Assembly: GCA_047495785.1 (NCBI GenBank)
Contig: JBLDXI010000010.1
Span: 1,798,001 to 1,862,000, forward strand
DNA length: 64,000 nt
Source of the DNA: Lepidodermella squamata
Taxonomy: Eukaryota; Gastrotricha
Reading direction: 5' to 3'
Shown: one piece after another, positions 23,537 through 35,280 of the stretch
Numbering within the stretch: the first letter of the stretch is position 1
Layout of the letters: each line of letters starts with the position of its first letter
Made by a program: the position numbers and the translations under genes
Notes under the pieces: model-generated
The model's input: the letters and a program-made list of their open reading frames with translations, nothing else
The model's database searches: none
What the model was told of the DNA's origin: nothing

Positions 23537-25005
23537 ATGGTTCTTTTCAAATCAGTTTACCTTGCTGTATTGTTTCATTATGGTACGTTCAGAATTCAAC
23601 TGAGTATTACTACGGAGCTTTCAACCGCTTCTTTTTGAAGGTTCTGCTCAGATAGGATCATATCCGAATCAAGGCGGGCAAGGTGGCCAGTTTATAGCCG
23701 CTGTTAACAACAATGGTCAACCAATCATGATTCCTCTACAAAATGGCCAGATTCTGTACGCGAATAATCAGGGCCAAATACCGATTCAAAGTAGGCAGAA
23801 TCCGCAATTTGGTAACGGCCAAACCCCTATCCAGTATTACGGCCCGGATGGGGTGATGACAGGTCAGGGGTACTACCCGACCCAGCAGCAATTGATGCAG
23901 CAACAGCAGCAAATGAATTACAACCAGAATCCTTATGGGCAAATGAACCAGTATCCTAACCAGCAGCAGATTCCGCCGCAGCAGATGATTCAGTACCCTC
24001 AGCAGGGCAACTTCATATTTTACCCGCAGCAACAAGGCCCGACTCAAAATATGAATCAGCAGCTGCCTCCGCAGCAACCGATTCAGCCGCCTCCTGTTCA
24101 GCGTAATCAAATCGTGCCTAACGCCAATCTGAACACACAACCACCCAGAAGTCACGTGAATGTGATTTACACGAGTGTCGAGGAATCGAAGGACGGCTTG
24201 TGGATTCAGAGTGGCAAACCCGATGAGCAGCCTACTGATGGAGAGGGTAGGCTTTTGCCTGATATTCCGTGGTTAGCTGGAGGCTCCAATATCGGAGATG
24301 ACGGTCTCCCGATATCTACAACGCCGTTGGCATCAACAACGATTAGGAAGAGACTGAGGACAAGAACTACTACTCCGGTTACTGAAAGTACCACTTCCCA
24401 GCAAAACAGTACTGTTAGCCGTAAATTTCGGACTAGAACAACTACCCAGGTCGCAAATGCAACCGATGCTGTCTCGGTTACTTCAACAGTGATTCAGTCA
24501 ACTACCACGATCAATTCAAGTAATTACCTTCTAATATGATAGTCTAAATTAAATGATGCACCTTTTAGATTCCAAATCTTCTGGTCGGCGGAGATCGACT
24601 ACTACAACAGTTCCGCTTACTACGACCTCACAAGAATCTAGGACGAATTGGGTTCCAATGGGTGAAAAGAAGTGTCAATGCAGCTGCGACCCGGCTAACG
24701 CTGTTGAAGAACGTGTAGATTCAGCTTCTATATGGCTGGAACAGTCAACTCAAACCCCAACTCTCGAGACAACTGTTGAGACGAACAATGAGACTGCTTC
24801 TAATTCAACAATCAGCTCAGATGGAGATTTAACAACAGGGGCTTCCATTCCTCCGGATAATACGACGATTTCTGTATCGGAGACTACTCCAGCAGGGAAT
24901 GAAACTTCTTCAGCTAACCCGCCAATTACATCGCTGCCAATCTCAGGCCAAAGCAGTAGTAAACTCCGGTTCTACAACCGATGTCAATGCTGGTGTGCTG
25001 AGTGA
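23537..25005 (+). CDS. secreted Q/N/P-rich, Ser/Thr-rich protein
   Basis: Exons 23537-23582, 23641-24519 and 24569-25005 give about 453 residues. The ATG at 23537 is chosen because it gives a short hydrophobic leader (MVLFKSVYLAVLFHY) spliced in phase 1 to the long frame. Residues about 40-155 are extremely Gln/Asn/Pro/Tyr-rich (QQQLMQQQQQMNYNQNPYGQ). The middle carries RTRTTT motifs and Thr/Ser stretches with many N-x-S/T sites. Two Cys clusters, CQCSC and CQCWC at the very C-terminus, are the only cysteines of note. No domain is recognised. It could be a mucin-like or extracellular-matrix/cuticle protein; the Gln-rich half is of prion-like composition. Function unknown. Confidence 0.75.
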
Positions 25006-25173
25006 ACTGTATGATACTCGAGTTTTGCTATCCAATGCTTTCATAGATTAATTGTCTCTCAAAGAGAAATTCACGCTGATGTCTAAACACACACACTGCC
25101 TTTATTGATAGTCGAACCTTAATTTTATTTTATCGAGGCGCAGACCTCTAAAAATCTGAACGAGAATAAAATT

Positions 25174-26110
25174 CTAAAGAAATTCACTGGGGACATTTTC
25201 AGCTAGGTATTTGTCGAATTCTGCTTCGAGTTTCGCGTCGGTGAAATGCGACTTCCAACCACCTGATTCGCCCTTCCTAACAAGATTTTCGCCCTGTTTC
25301 CAGATACCTTCTTTCCGCCAGATGGCTCCGTTCACATCGCTATTCTCCTTCATAGCTCCGAATGAAGTTGCATCGACGATTCTCTCCACGAGCTCGGAAT
25401 CAAAGCTTTCGCCCAAAAACTTGCCGATGCGACAAATTTCCTTCCTAATGTCAGTTTTCAAATCTTCATATCGAACCAACAGCATTGAATCAGGGTGTTC
25501 TTTCAGCGCTTTCGAAACGTCATTCAGATGGTTAGGGAAAGGTCCCCACATCGATTCGCCTCGCATGAAGAGACGTACGAAATCTTCGAATGGTTTGTCA
25601 TACGGCCAGCCAGTTATATTCTTATAATGGAAATAGGTTGAAACAACGACGTCTTTCGGGTTTCGAAAGACGTAAATCACTTTTGCGTGACTATGCGCGC
25701 GTTTCGGGTAGAGACACGGCGGCAGGTGCGTTGTTAGGACTCTTGGAGATGGAATTTCGCTCAGCCGTTTAAGAGTCGTCGCAGAGTTCGGGGCTTCTAA
25801 AATAGGCTTCTGTAGCAATTCCGGAATTTTTCCGAAGTTCTTTGTTTTCAGGAGGTAGGCTATGTAGAACACCCAGTGAGTGCCTAGGCGAAAACAATAT
25901 AAAAATATTAGTTAAAAAAATGAACTTGGGAAACAGACCAGCTTTTGGGAAGGTAGACACCAAAACATCGCCTTCTTCGAAGTTGAAATTATAGATTTCC
26001 GGCCAATGGATTGGTACGGTGACTGGTAGGTAAAAAACATGGAATCGAGCTAGGGGAATGCCCTCAGATACATCACTCAATAGGTCGAAAACTTTGGGAT
26101 CGTCCGACAT
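25174..26110 (-). CDS. cytosolic sulfotransferase (SULT family)
   Basis: Exons 25939-26110 and 25174-25883 join in phase 1 and encode about 293 residues, the usual length for a cytosolic SULT. The enzyme transfers sulfate from PAPS to small alcohols, phenols or amines. The intron falls inside the 5'-phosphosulfate loop, which reads STFPKA|GTHW after splicing. The histidine of the TTHLP motif matches the catalytic base of SULT enzymes. The 3'-phosphate-binding element is YVFRNPKDVVVSTYFHY, and the C-terminal PAPS motif is RKGESGGWKSHF. There is no signal peptide. All key residues are present, so it should be active; the substrate cannot be told. It may modify a transmitter or xenobiotic. Confidence 0.93.
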
Positions 26111-26266
26111 AACGGGTACAAAATAGGATTCTGAGAGAAAGAGCTAGGAGCTAACAAAAAAGAAACGCGTCAGATAAACTTGTGGTAAACTTAAGGATAA
26201 CAGAAACGGAGATAACACACCATGAAAATCCCGATAAGAGATAAGAAACAGAATAACTGGGGCGGA

Positions 26267-27681
26267 TCATATGTGGAAGCCGATGTCTTCACAAAAGACT
26301 TTGGAAGAGTTTCCATCTAATTCACCGGAATAGCTGTAGTAGTCTTGAAAAACGAGACCGAAATAGACGCTACAAACTGCCGTAATCATCAGCAGCATAA
26401 GACAGAAGACAATTGCATCAAATATACGCGCGACTGGTACGACAAATCTACGGAATAACTTCACATTTTCTTTACCCCGTTTTGATTTCGTGAAAACGCT
26501 AATCAGAAGAGCGTAGAGCGTTAACAACCCGCCCATAATAATGAGTATCTCCAAAATCAAGACTAAATAGATTCTTCGAGAAGTTCTTGGGATTTGTTCG
26601 AAAACGATTGTCAACATAACGGAGAAAGTAAGAACACCAGATAAGCAGTACATAGGCCTTTCCTGATTTCCTGGTTCAAGAATTATCGAGCCCAACTGAA
26701 TCACACACATTACGACTAAAGGAAGCAAAATGTTGCCTATGTAGTAGTGGAACTTTCGTTTGAATGAGAAAGAAAGAGTAGCATGTGCAAAGTTCGAAGG
26801 TGTGGCGTAACGAGTGCAACTAAACAATTCAGGCAGAAATTCCCAGATTTCTGAGTCAGACAGAATTTTAGAATTATTCAAATAACGAAATGTCACAGTT
26901 TTGAATGAAACGTAACCAAGCCAGAATTTTGGTTCTAGCTCAATTTTACACGTCAGCCGGTCGAAAGGGAACAGATTGAGGCTTTCACTCTCGCAATATG
27001 TTTCAACAATCCTAGCATCACTTATTTGTCCATAGACAGGACGGGCGTTTGCTTTGTAGAAAATTTCTTTCGCTTCTTTCGAAATGAGGTTAATTTCGTT
27101 GACACTGTTCATGTGTTGGATTTTCGGGGTCCAAGACCGTAGAATGTCACTTGCGACCCAAATGTCGTAGATCCAGCGGGTTGAGAAAGGAACGAGGTGA
27201 TTGCTAACATTAAGTGACCGGCAGTTTACGCCTGGGAAGTACCAATAGACCCTCAGGGCCGCAAAAACTGAAACACTGAAAAAGCAAGACATGTTATTCT
27301 CTTAGGATCTTCGATATCATCCACCTTTCACGAAACTGGGTACATTTCTTATTCCTTTTACCTTTCTTTTAGGTCATTTATTTCAATGACATGTTGCAAA
27401 TTGACATCGACTGCTATCTGAATGGGCAGATCTCCATACTTGCCCTGTTGAATCAACTCCAAATGTAGATGCCGCTCTCTCGCCAGCGGACATGAAGTAT
27501 TGAAAAAGTAATTAGCCATTTTTGTGGACTTGCTCGAGTACTCATCTTCAAAACTGTCCGGTACCTCCAACTCTCTGGAGGTATCAAGAGCTTTAGCCGC
27601 TAATGAAGCACTGATAAAAAACAGGATTATTTTACTGATGAAAATCATTATCCTAAAAATCTTTCTCTGACATTCATTCAA
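26267..27681 (-). CDS. Cys-loop receptor subunit (two-exon subfamily)
   Basis: Exons 27362-27681 and 26267-27275 (86-bp intron, phase 2) encode about 442 residues. The first ATG (MNECQRKIF) precedes a likely signal-anchor/signal peptide (IMIFISKIILFFISASLA); MIFISK is an alternative start. FFNTSCPLARERHL in exon 1 and the FPGVNC cysteine early in exon 2 recur throughout this subfamily. The Cys-loop is C-ESESLNLFPFDRLT-C with 14 inner residues. M2 starts QERPMYCLSGVLTF, with Glu at -1' and Arg at 0'. The M3-M4 loop is only about 25-30 residues. It lies 33 bp upstream-to-downstream of the next receptor gene in the same orientation, a tandem duplicate pair. Confidence 0.88.
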
Positions 27682-27713
27682 TTTTGAAGAGAATAATTAT
27701 TATGTTAATTTTT

Positions 27714-29027
27714 TTATGACATCATCAAAACGAGATACACAGTGCATGAGGATATTTCGTACGCAGCAAAGAAAGCGAGAAAAATCAGATCGATGAAGCG
27801 AACGTTAGTCAGATACCAATCGGCAGCCAAGCGGCGCTGCTGCTGACCCCATTCCGAGTACGCAATGTCGCAAGACAGCAATGAATATATCGACATGATT
27901 ACGTTCGCAATAATTTGTAATGATAACAATAAATTTATGTATATTAAATCTCCGCTTTGAGGGGTTTTATCGAAAATGCAGGTAGATAGAATAGTTGAGG
28001 CGACAAGGAGAGTAATGCAGTAGATCGGCCTATCTGTATTCCCAGGACCTAGAATAATTGTCCCAAATTGAAGTAATACAACACAGCAAATCGGTATGAA
28101 AATATTCGATACGTAACCACTAGATTTCCTTTGAAATGAAAAGCTGAGACGAACGTGGTCAAATTTAGGTTTTTGTAGCGTAACTGATTTGGTAGTGTTC
28201 AGCGATTTCGGCAGAAAATTCCAGATGGATGAGGTTGAAATAATTGTTTCTTCAGGCTGTTGAGCGTAGAAGGTTATTGTACTGATTGAAACATAAGCTA
28301 GCCAATCTTTCGGCTGAATTTCAATGCCACAGTCAACTTGATCGAAGGGGAAGTAGCTGAAGTCGAATTTGCAACTTGTCTCAATGATTTTGGCCTCTGA
28401 TAGATAGCCATGGACTGGCTCGCCGCTCGCTTTGAAGTAAATTTCTTTGATTCCAGGAGTTACGAGGTCGATTTCTTTGAGTGAATTGACATGCTCGAAT
28501 CGCGGGTACCAGGCCTTTGTCGAGTCTGTAGGGATCCAAACCGGATAGCCACGTTCGTTATTAAGGCCGAGGTAGTCATAGTTATCAAGGCCTTTGCAGG
28601 AGATTTTAGGCAGGTACCAATAGATGTAAACAGTTGCTAACATAGAGGCACTGCAAGAAAATTGTGCTCATAAGAATTTGATTTTAGCTGAAATTCACCT
28701 GAATTTCGACTCGCTGATTTCAATGATGCGATTTAGAATGATCCTCAGGTCTGTTTTAATGGGCAAGTCGGAGAATTTTCGTCTCTGAACTAGTTCGAGA
28801 TCAAGATGTAGCTCGGACGCCAGAGGGCAGGATGCATTGAAGAACTGATGTGCAACTTCTTTTGTGTAGCTCTTGTTATCGTAGCCGAACTCGTTATCCT
28901 GGATGTAGGCACCGTTTTTCACTACTGATGAAACAATCGAATAGCCAATGCTTAAAGTGGGAGCAATTTTAGCCTGAGCCAACACCAGTGAAGACAGAAC
29001 TAATAGATTTATGATTATTGTACTCAT
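27714..29027 (-). CDS. Cys-loop receptor subunit (two-exon subfamily)
   Basis: Exons 28699-29027 and 27714-28650 (48-bp intron, phase 2) give about 421 residues. Signal peptide MSTIIINLLVLSSLVLAQA. It is closest in the window to 26267-27681 (FFNASCPLASELHLDLELVQ; YWYLPKISC; SWYP-like region before the Cys-loop). The Cys-loop has the standard 13 inner residues (C-KFDFSYFPFDQVD-C). M2 starts TDRPIYCITLLVAS, so the 9' hydrophobic-gate position is Val instead of Leu. The extracellular M2 end reads DKTPQSGD instead of the usual PKTS, another departure. Short M3-M4 loop. Probably a subunit of a heteromeric channel; ligand unknown. Confidence 0.87.
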
Positions 29028-29291
29028 TGTAGCGACAAAAAGTGAACAATCCTGAATTTTAAGCAGCCATAAGTAATGGGGGAAAGATCATCGATTTTTA
29101 AACCTCTTATTCCCTGACTAATTAGGAGCGACCAGTTCGTCATATTGACCTAGCTAGAACTCCTATGAGACCTACATGTTCCTATTGTTAGTGCTACGTC
29201 ACTCAGAAATGCAAAAAGGCAGCATTTTCATTTTTTAGATTTTATTCATTAGTAGCTCAGCTAGCACCAGGACGGTCAGCTAATGTTCGAA

Positions 29292-30283
29292 CTAGAAAGG
29301 GCCGAATACATAGCCAACATTTTCGGCACTGAAGAACGAGTTGGAAAAATCAGCTTGAACAGAGACGTTATGAACTTCAGCGAAAGTAGGAAACATTATG
29401 CTAGAAATGCTGTAAGAATTACTTCTAAGAGGTAGCGAATAACTCCACCAGTGTTTCAGAGCTCGAAAGGCTAGATAAGGAAATGACTCTGCCAGTTTTG
29501 TGGCAATTACTGAGTTGCGTCCACAGAAATTGTCCGACGAATTGGCAGCCAAGAGTCTAACATGCGACACTCTGGTTACCTCAAACCCAGCATAAGATAG
29601 GACTAAAGATGGATATATCTGAACGTCAGCATCATTCACAAAATTCAGTTTGGCGAAACGGTTCATTTTCGAGTTAGAACCACGTTTTTCACTCACGAAA
29701 GAAACGTCTAGATTTTCGATTCGGATAACAGCTTCTTCACGTTGGTTCACTGGGTAGATTTTCAAATCAGTATCGTCATTTCTAGATCTCCGAAATTTTT
29801 CCATTCTTCCGCAAGAATGGTGCTTCATCCTGAGACGAATTTCTTTAACGTGCAGCTGTTGAGTGAAAAGGAGGGGAGATGTACTCAAGCCGGGTTTAAA
29901 CGGCTTGCCACAAAGTTTAACCTTGTACTGCTTCGGGATAGTTATCTGGCCTATGACGATGGGTTTGTTCAAGATTTGATAGAAAATCGACCGGCGAAGA
30001 TCGACAGCGTAGTCAAAAGGGAAAGTTTGAGATTCGATTTTGAGGCATGGATTGAGCCAGATCAGCAGAAAGATAACCAGAATCAAGGGAATCAGGCATA
30101 GAAGGATTAACAGAACATAAGTTGATGTCTTTAAACCTATAAAATAGAAAATAATTATGGTGAAAAAAGTAGAACTGGCGCCATACCTTTCAGAAAAGCT
30201 GCAAGCCTTAATATTCGGGTTTTCACGCGATTCCGCGCATTGAAAATTGCTGTATAAGGCCCAACTTGTCGTGCTCTATTCAT
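29292..30283 (-). CDS. type II membrane protein of unknown family, short paralogue
   Basis: Exon 1 (30187-30283) starts MNRARQVGPYTAIFN and exon 2 (29292-30136) follows after a 50-bp intron, phase 1; about 313 residues. A basic cytoplasmic N-terminus of about 35 residues leads to one strong membrane helix (TYVLLILLCLIPLILVIF) and a large extracellular part. It is paralogous to 47785-50135: NPC just after the helix, the KPI-I-G-I motif, KLNFVNDADVQIYPSLVLSY against LDFVSDATIQFEPPMAFAY, and the FCGRNSVIA/FCGKKSVIA block. It stops at the point matching the middle of the longer protein, with no decay in the frame. It may be a true short form or a recently truncated copy. No domain name assigned. 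Confidence 0.75.
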
Positions 30284-30734
30284 GAAGATTCTATGTCGAT
30301 TTTTCTATTCGCATTTTCATTGTGCCAGTAATTTTTTATTGTTGAAAAGATACATTCGCACTGTAAATGGCTCGATTCTTGGTGCGAAAATGACCGATAA
30401 ATGTCGCCCCTCAGGGATGGGTGATTTGCATATTACACACTGATTACTTGCGGCTAGCGACGCACACAAAAATCGAGCAGTTTAATGCATGTATTGATTA
30501 ACTGCGTGTTTTTATTGTCGAAAGTTATGCCTATCAGCAGTGCAATCACGCTCATTTTATTTTGAGCGATCATCATGACAGCTGATTGAATCAAAGCTCA
30601 CGACATTACTTTTAGAAAACATATCGAATACATAAGGACTATAACATGACGGATTGTTTTTTCCTAAAAGGAGTTCTCCCAGCCGCCCACTAGGCCCGAG
30701 GTGTCTGGCAGATGGCTGGCCACAAATGCGGGAT
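30284..30734. other. intergenic gap
   Basis: Contains the presumed promoter of the membrane-protein gene on its left and 3' flank of the receptor gene on its right. Nothing else was recognised. Confidence 0.5.
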
Positions 30735-31874
30735 CTAAGAGGCGCTAGCAGTAAAATAAGCTACGTTAACAGCTAGAATGAAAAGGAGCACTAGCAAGAA
30801 AACAATGCCATCAAGAGCATGGATAAATCTGACATTGGATATCCTGCAGAAGCGGACCTTTCGGGAAAAGTAAACCGTCTCTGTGGCGAGTCGGCAAGAT
30901 ATCAAACACCAGAGTGCGACAAAAACCGACGCTCCATAGTGGCAGCCGAGGTAAACCTCCATGTTCAACCTCGTCGAAGTTTTCGGGATCGAAGAGTAGA
31001 AAACGCCCTGGAAGAATACATAAGCCAAGAAAACAGTGACAGCAAACGAAGACCGGTCTGGTAAGTCGGCTGGAAGGGCTAGAGTTCCTAACATCATGGC
31101 AGCCAGCAGAAAGGTCGGAATAAAGAACAGACCGAAATAGTAGCCAGCCTTCCGCCTCATGTTGAAGACGAAGATAACAGTATCCATGGCATTGTCGACA
31201 ATGGTTTCGTGACTCATCAATTCCCAAATGTCAGCATCGTTCTTGAGAGTGAGAACAGTTGGCATTGTTGAGTATTGCGTATATACGAATGGCTTATTCT
31301 CTTGATTGAAGCCTTGATATCCAGATATTTGTATTAAGCAGCGCTGGGCGTCGAATGGGAACTTCGCGTGATTCAAGTGGCAGGAGGTATCGATCACGCC
31401 TTTGGCAGACCAATGGGCTGTACCTTTCTCTGATACCATGACATCGCTGCTTGATTCTGAGAATAGCTGAGAGGAACTGCCAACTTGATTCCAAATATTG
31501 ATAGTTGGCTTCCAGATTGAATCTTTTGCATACCAGCATTCTTTCGGTCTATTCTCACTCGAGTTCGATTTCCACATAGCACAGGCTGGTAGAGGCCATT
31601 CGAAAACGAGCGTTGCCTGCAAGGAGAACTGCTGTGCGATGTCGTCGATGCCAAGGAATGAGAAAGGTAGTAGCTTAACCGTCAAATTCACGGCCTCTTT
31701 GCTTGGCTTGGCGAATTTCGACGATAGGTACTCACAGTTCGACGCCATTTCCCTGCAAAATGCATCGCTTGCTAAGCTCTGGTGTTTCACAATCGTTAGC
31801 AGTGTGATGGAGACAATTTGAAATTCGAACATTGTAGGAAATATATAAATGCTCTTCATGAAGGAATCACTCAA
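30735..31874 (-). CDS. intronless Cys-loop receptor subunit
   Basis: A single frame of 379 residues; the ATG at 31832 (MFEFQIVSITLLTIV) makes the better signal peptide. Features: paired cysteines near the start (FCREMASNC), VFEWPLPACAMW, ECWYAKDSIWKPTINIWN, a Cys-loop of 13 inner residues (C-HLNHAKFPFDAQR-C), then four membrane helices. M2 starts PDRSSFAVTVFLAY. The helix-2 end SSIPKTSTRL and the short M3-M4 loop (RLATETVYFSRKVRF) are shared with 32089-33177 and 42811-43905. Two extra ectodomain cysteines (PAC...KEC) could form a second disulfide. It lacks the intron that marks the other subfamily. Ligand unknown; no vicinal cysteine pair in loop C. Confidence 0.9.
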   Translation of the reverse strand: MSDSFMKSIYIFPTMFEFQIVSITLLTIVKHQSLASDAFCREMASNCEYLSSKFAKPSKEAVNLTVKLLPFSFLGIDDIAQQFSLQATLVFEWPLPACAMWKSNSSENRPKECWYAKDSIWKPTINIWNQVGSSSQLFSESSSDVMVSEKGTAHWSAKGVIDTSCHLNHAKFPFDAQRCLIQISGYQGFNQENKPFVYTQYSTMPTVLTLKNDADIWELMSHETIVDNAMDTVIFVFNMRRKAGYYFGLFFIPTFLLAAMMLGTLALPADLPDRSSFAVTVFLAYVFFQGVFYSSIPKTSTRLNMEVYLGCHYGASVFVALWCLISCRLATETVYFSRKVRFCRISNVRFIHALDGIVFLLVLLFILAVNVAYFTASAS

Positions 31875-32088
31875 ATTAAAATATCAACTGCGAATGCAAT
31901 TGTGTTCGATGAAACAATATTTACTCTGAACTCGATATCCGGGATCAATATCACTGTGAAAAGTAGGAATTTTCCTAACTCCTCGCTTGAAATTATAACA
32001 CAGTTTTTTATTCGTACCGTTGTTTGCGCAAGAAAATACCAGAATGCCGCATTGTCCAGCATATTATTCGATGCTGAATGATTATCAT

Positions 32089-33177
32089 TCACGATACTAT
32101 AGCTTTGAAATAGACAATGTTAACGACCAGAATGAAAGAGAAAACAAGTAGAAATATCAAACAATCAGCAAGATTGATAACTTTAACATTTGAAAATCTG
32201 CCGATGTTGATCTTCTTCCCAAAGAACATAGTTTCAGTAGCCAAACGGCATGAGAGCAGGCACCAGAGGGCCATGAATACGGACGCTCCATAGTGACAGC
32301 CAAGGTACACAAGCATATAGAGCCTTGTCGAAGTTTTCGGGATTGAAGAGTAGAAAACGCCTTGGAAGAAGACAAAAGCCAGAAAAACTGTCACAGCAAA
32401 CGACGACCGGTCAGGCATTTCAGCTGGCAATCCTAATGTCCCAAGCATCATAATAGCCAATAGAAAGGTCGGGACGAAAAACAAGCCGAAATAGTACTCG
32501 GATTTTCGTCTAACTGTGAAGACGAAATTAACGCTGTTCATTCCATTATTGATCACTGTTTCAGAAGTGATCAACTCCCAGATGTCAGCGTCATTTTTGA
32601 AGGCATAAATGTAGTCAGGGATTTTGGTATTTTCTGTGAAAATGAATGGTTTATCAAGGTTGAAGCCTTGATAGCCTGATATTGTTATCGAACAGCGCTG
32701 GGTATCGAATGGGAATTTAGCGTGGTTTAGGTTACAAGTTGTATCGATTACGCCTTTGGCTGACCAATGGGCTTGCCCGTCGTTTGTTACAACGACATCG
32801 CTACTCCATTCTGAGAAAAGCTGGGCTGAACTTCCGACAAGGTTCCAAATATCAACGACTGGCTTCCATATGTAATCTTTGTAGTACCAACACTCGGTTG
32901 GTTTGCTTTCGCTCACATTCGATTCCCACATTGCACAATCTGGTAAGGGCCACTCGAAGATGAACATAGCTTGTAAAGAAAAAGTTTGGGCTATGTCGTC
33001 GATGCCTAGGAATGAGAATGGTGATAGCGTGACCGTCAAATTCACTGGGCCCGTGCTCGGCTTGGCGAATTTCGATGTCAAGAATTCGCAGTCAGATGCC
33101 AGCTTTCGACAAAATGCATCGCTAGTAGAAACTTCGTGGCCCGAGATTATAAGCAGGAATATACAAATTATTAACAT
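32089..33177 (-). CDS. intronless Cys-loop receptor subunit
   Basis: A frame of 362 residues with signal peptide MLIICIFLLIISGHEVS. It is clearly a recent duplicate of the gene 214 bp further left (30735-31874): FCRKLASDCEFLTSKFAKPS, SFLGIDDIAQTFSLQA, ECWYYKDYIWKPVVDIWN and a matching Cys-loop (C-NLNHAKFPFDTQR-C). The pore region PDRSSFAVTVFLAFVFFQ is identical to its sisters at nearly every position. The two genes lie head to tail, and the intergenic gap should hold the promoter of the left one. Differences concentrate in the binding-domain strands, as expected for receptors diverging in ligand. Confidence 0.9.
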   Translation of the reverse strand: MLIICIFLLIISGHEVSTSDAFCRKLASDCEFLTSKFAKPSTGPVNLTVTLSPFSFLGIDDIAQTFSLQAMFIFEWPLPDCAMWESNVSESKPTECWYYKDYIWKPVVDIWNLVGSSAQLFSEWSSDVVVTNDGQAHWSAKGVIDTTCNLNHAKFPFDTQRCSITISGYQGFNLDKPFIFTENTKIPDYIYAFKNDADIWELITSETVINNGMNSVNFVFTVRRKSEYYFGLFFVPTFLLAIMMLGTLGLPAEMPDRSSFAVTVFLAFVFFQGVFYSSIPKTSTRLYMLVYLGCHYGASVFMALWCLLSCRLATETMFFGKKINIGRFSNVKVINLADCLIFLLVFSFILVVNIVYFKAIVS

Positions 33178-33989
33178 TTCTAATTTTGAATGAGCTTTTG
33201 TTGCTACACGCAGATGTCTAACTGGAAAAAAACCATTATCGCAAATAAAATATTAACGTGGAAAGTAATTTTCCACACACGCATAATTTTAATTGTTGGC
33301 CAATATTATAATTCTAGTAGTGTATTCTGATTTGACTTTTGAATTGTACAACTGGGAACATGCGAACTGAGAACTGAGACCGTTCCACCGTATTAGCTGA
33401 CCCTTAACACCACTCTATGCTTAACACAATCGTGACGTGCATTCAATGATACTAAGGATGCGATACACAGCAGAGAATTCAGGTACATGTACTCGTTTTT
33501 TCAGCCAGATGATAGTAGTAGCAATTATTTCATGAAATAATTGAAAATCAACATAAATGTTCTATTTCGAAATATTTGAGAATACTATTTGATTACTTGG
33601 CAAACGTTGATGGAACTTTCACACGGTGAATCCATATAGATTTTTATTGTGAGGTTCAATTTCTATACTATTATTTTCAAGATACCGGTCGATCTAATGT
33701 CCGACATGTCTCTCTTTCTGGAGTAATGCGGTTTGAAGTTCGCTTCAAATTCTCTACGCCAAACAAATAAATCAATAATAAATAAAATAAATAACGTTGC
33801 GCCCTAATGAAAGATACATTTGCGATATTTTTTTCAGGTTCTGTATCATGTTTTGAATGTTCTGTTTCAGCATATCCTGAACGTTATTTGAAGCCGAAGC
33901 ATCCGACTTCTTTTTTCATGCCTAATAATCATCGACTCCATCATCCATCTAACATCTAATTTATTGTTACTCATTGTACCTCAATTGTA
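33178..33989. other. intergenic gap
   Basis: AT-rich, with the promoter of the receptor gene at the left edge. No CDS or repeat was recognised until the tandem-array relic begins near 33990. Confidence 0.5.
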
Positions 33990-34220
33990 AAATAAATCCA
34001 CCTGTGAAAATGTTGACCTGTAAGCTGCTAATTTTAGTCCACCAGAATTTACAATTATTCGATTATAATAGCGATTCTTTTTATCATAAGCCTGGAATAA
34101 TTATGAATCAGCGGTGGCAATATTAGTCAATAATTTGTACTTAAGTTGTTGTTCAATGCTTTTAAAGCGTAAGACAGTAGCCAAAGCTACGAGACCGCTG
34201 GCGAGACAAGTAGCCGACTA
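33990..34220 (-). pseudogene. 3' remnant of a third LDLa-sushi gene copy
   Basis: The stretch matches the 3' flank and last codons of the two intact copies (about 35130-35340 and 39030-39235): CTGTAAGCTGCTAA, CCTGGAATAATTATG, GCTTTTAAAGCGTAAGACAG and CGAGACAAGT. Only the final part of the last exon is left, with a small deletion in the coding part. It joins abruptly, near 34221, to sequence matching the start of the next repeat unit, so it is the edge of an older array member. Confidence 0.7.
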
Positions 34221-35280
34221 ACAATATGTCGTGCAGACATGATGACATGTTTCCAGGATTCTTGCGTGAGCAGCATGTTGCGACGCTCCTATACTTCACT
34301 CCTATGTATTTTGTCACCATCAGTTATTTGAAAGGCTCATCCTATCAGGTTTTTTGAAGGTCCTGCTTGTGAGCTCTATATTATGATCAAAATACATGCA
34401 TGTATAACAATGGAATCCACTGATTGCATCTTCACGCTAGGACATGATCAGAACTCCCCAGCTCCACCACATAGCGATTGATCTGTAGATACCTCACAGC
34501 CGTAGTACCGCAACATTACACCGCATTAGCAGCCGACCCAAGCCTGGCATACAGCGTCCTTGTCGGTCAATTCAGTATCGCAGACGCAATCAACTCGCCC
34601 GGCCTGGGTTGCGCTAGCGGCCCGGTTGCCGCTGAAAACTGCCACAATTCAAGCCGGCCCGCAGCCGGTTCGCAGTTCGAACTGCTTGGTTATTAGTCGT
34701 AATTAGTGTTTCTCATTTGATCTTGTAACATGCTTGCTCTATTTATGTTCAGTTACATTTCATAGGAAAGTAAGTATACTTTACTTATTACCTACATGTT
34801 GCACTGCTCTAGTAGCATGCAAGAGAAATAAAGTAACTGTTTGTCAGTTGACCAGCTCCAATGCTTCAAAACTTCTCTTTGGATACACACTGGAGGGTGG
34901 TAAGAACCGAAGTGCATTGATGAGTGCTTCACCTGCGCTGTGCGATTTGAACGGAAATTAGGCAACACTTAAGGCATCGATTACGCATCGATAGGGCATC
35001 CAAAATGTACAATTATTCAATATTGAATTCTACAATCGAGAAGCTCAAGTTTAAGAAGCGCGTGGAAGATTTGAATGCTAACTTCTCATCATTTGCTGTC
35101 GAAAACCATGTGAAATTTGTGTTGCAACGTGAGCTAATTTTGACGTGTAAGCTGCTAAAACCGGATTTTATTCTACAATCTACAATTATTCGAGTATAAC
35201 AGCGATTCTACTTATCAGTCTGGAATAATTATGGATTAACAGTGGCAATATTGGTCAATTAGTTGTGAAATCGAATGCTC

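Noticed and set aside
34478-34696. A 72-codon plus-strand frame in the LDLa array
   Set aside because: It lies opposite the cysteine-bearing minus-strand stretch and is not open in the second unit.
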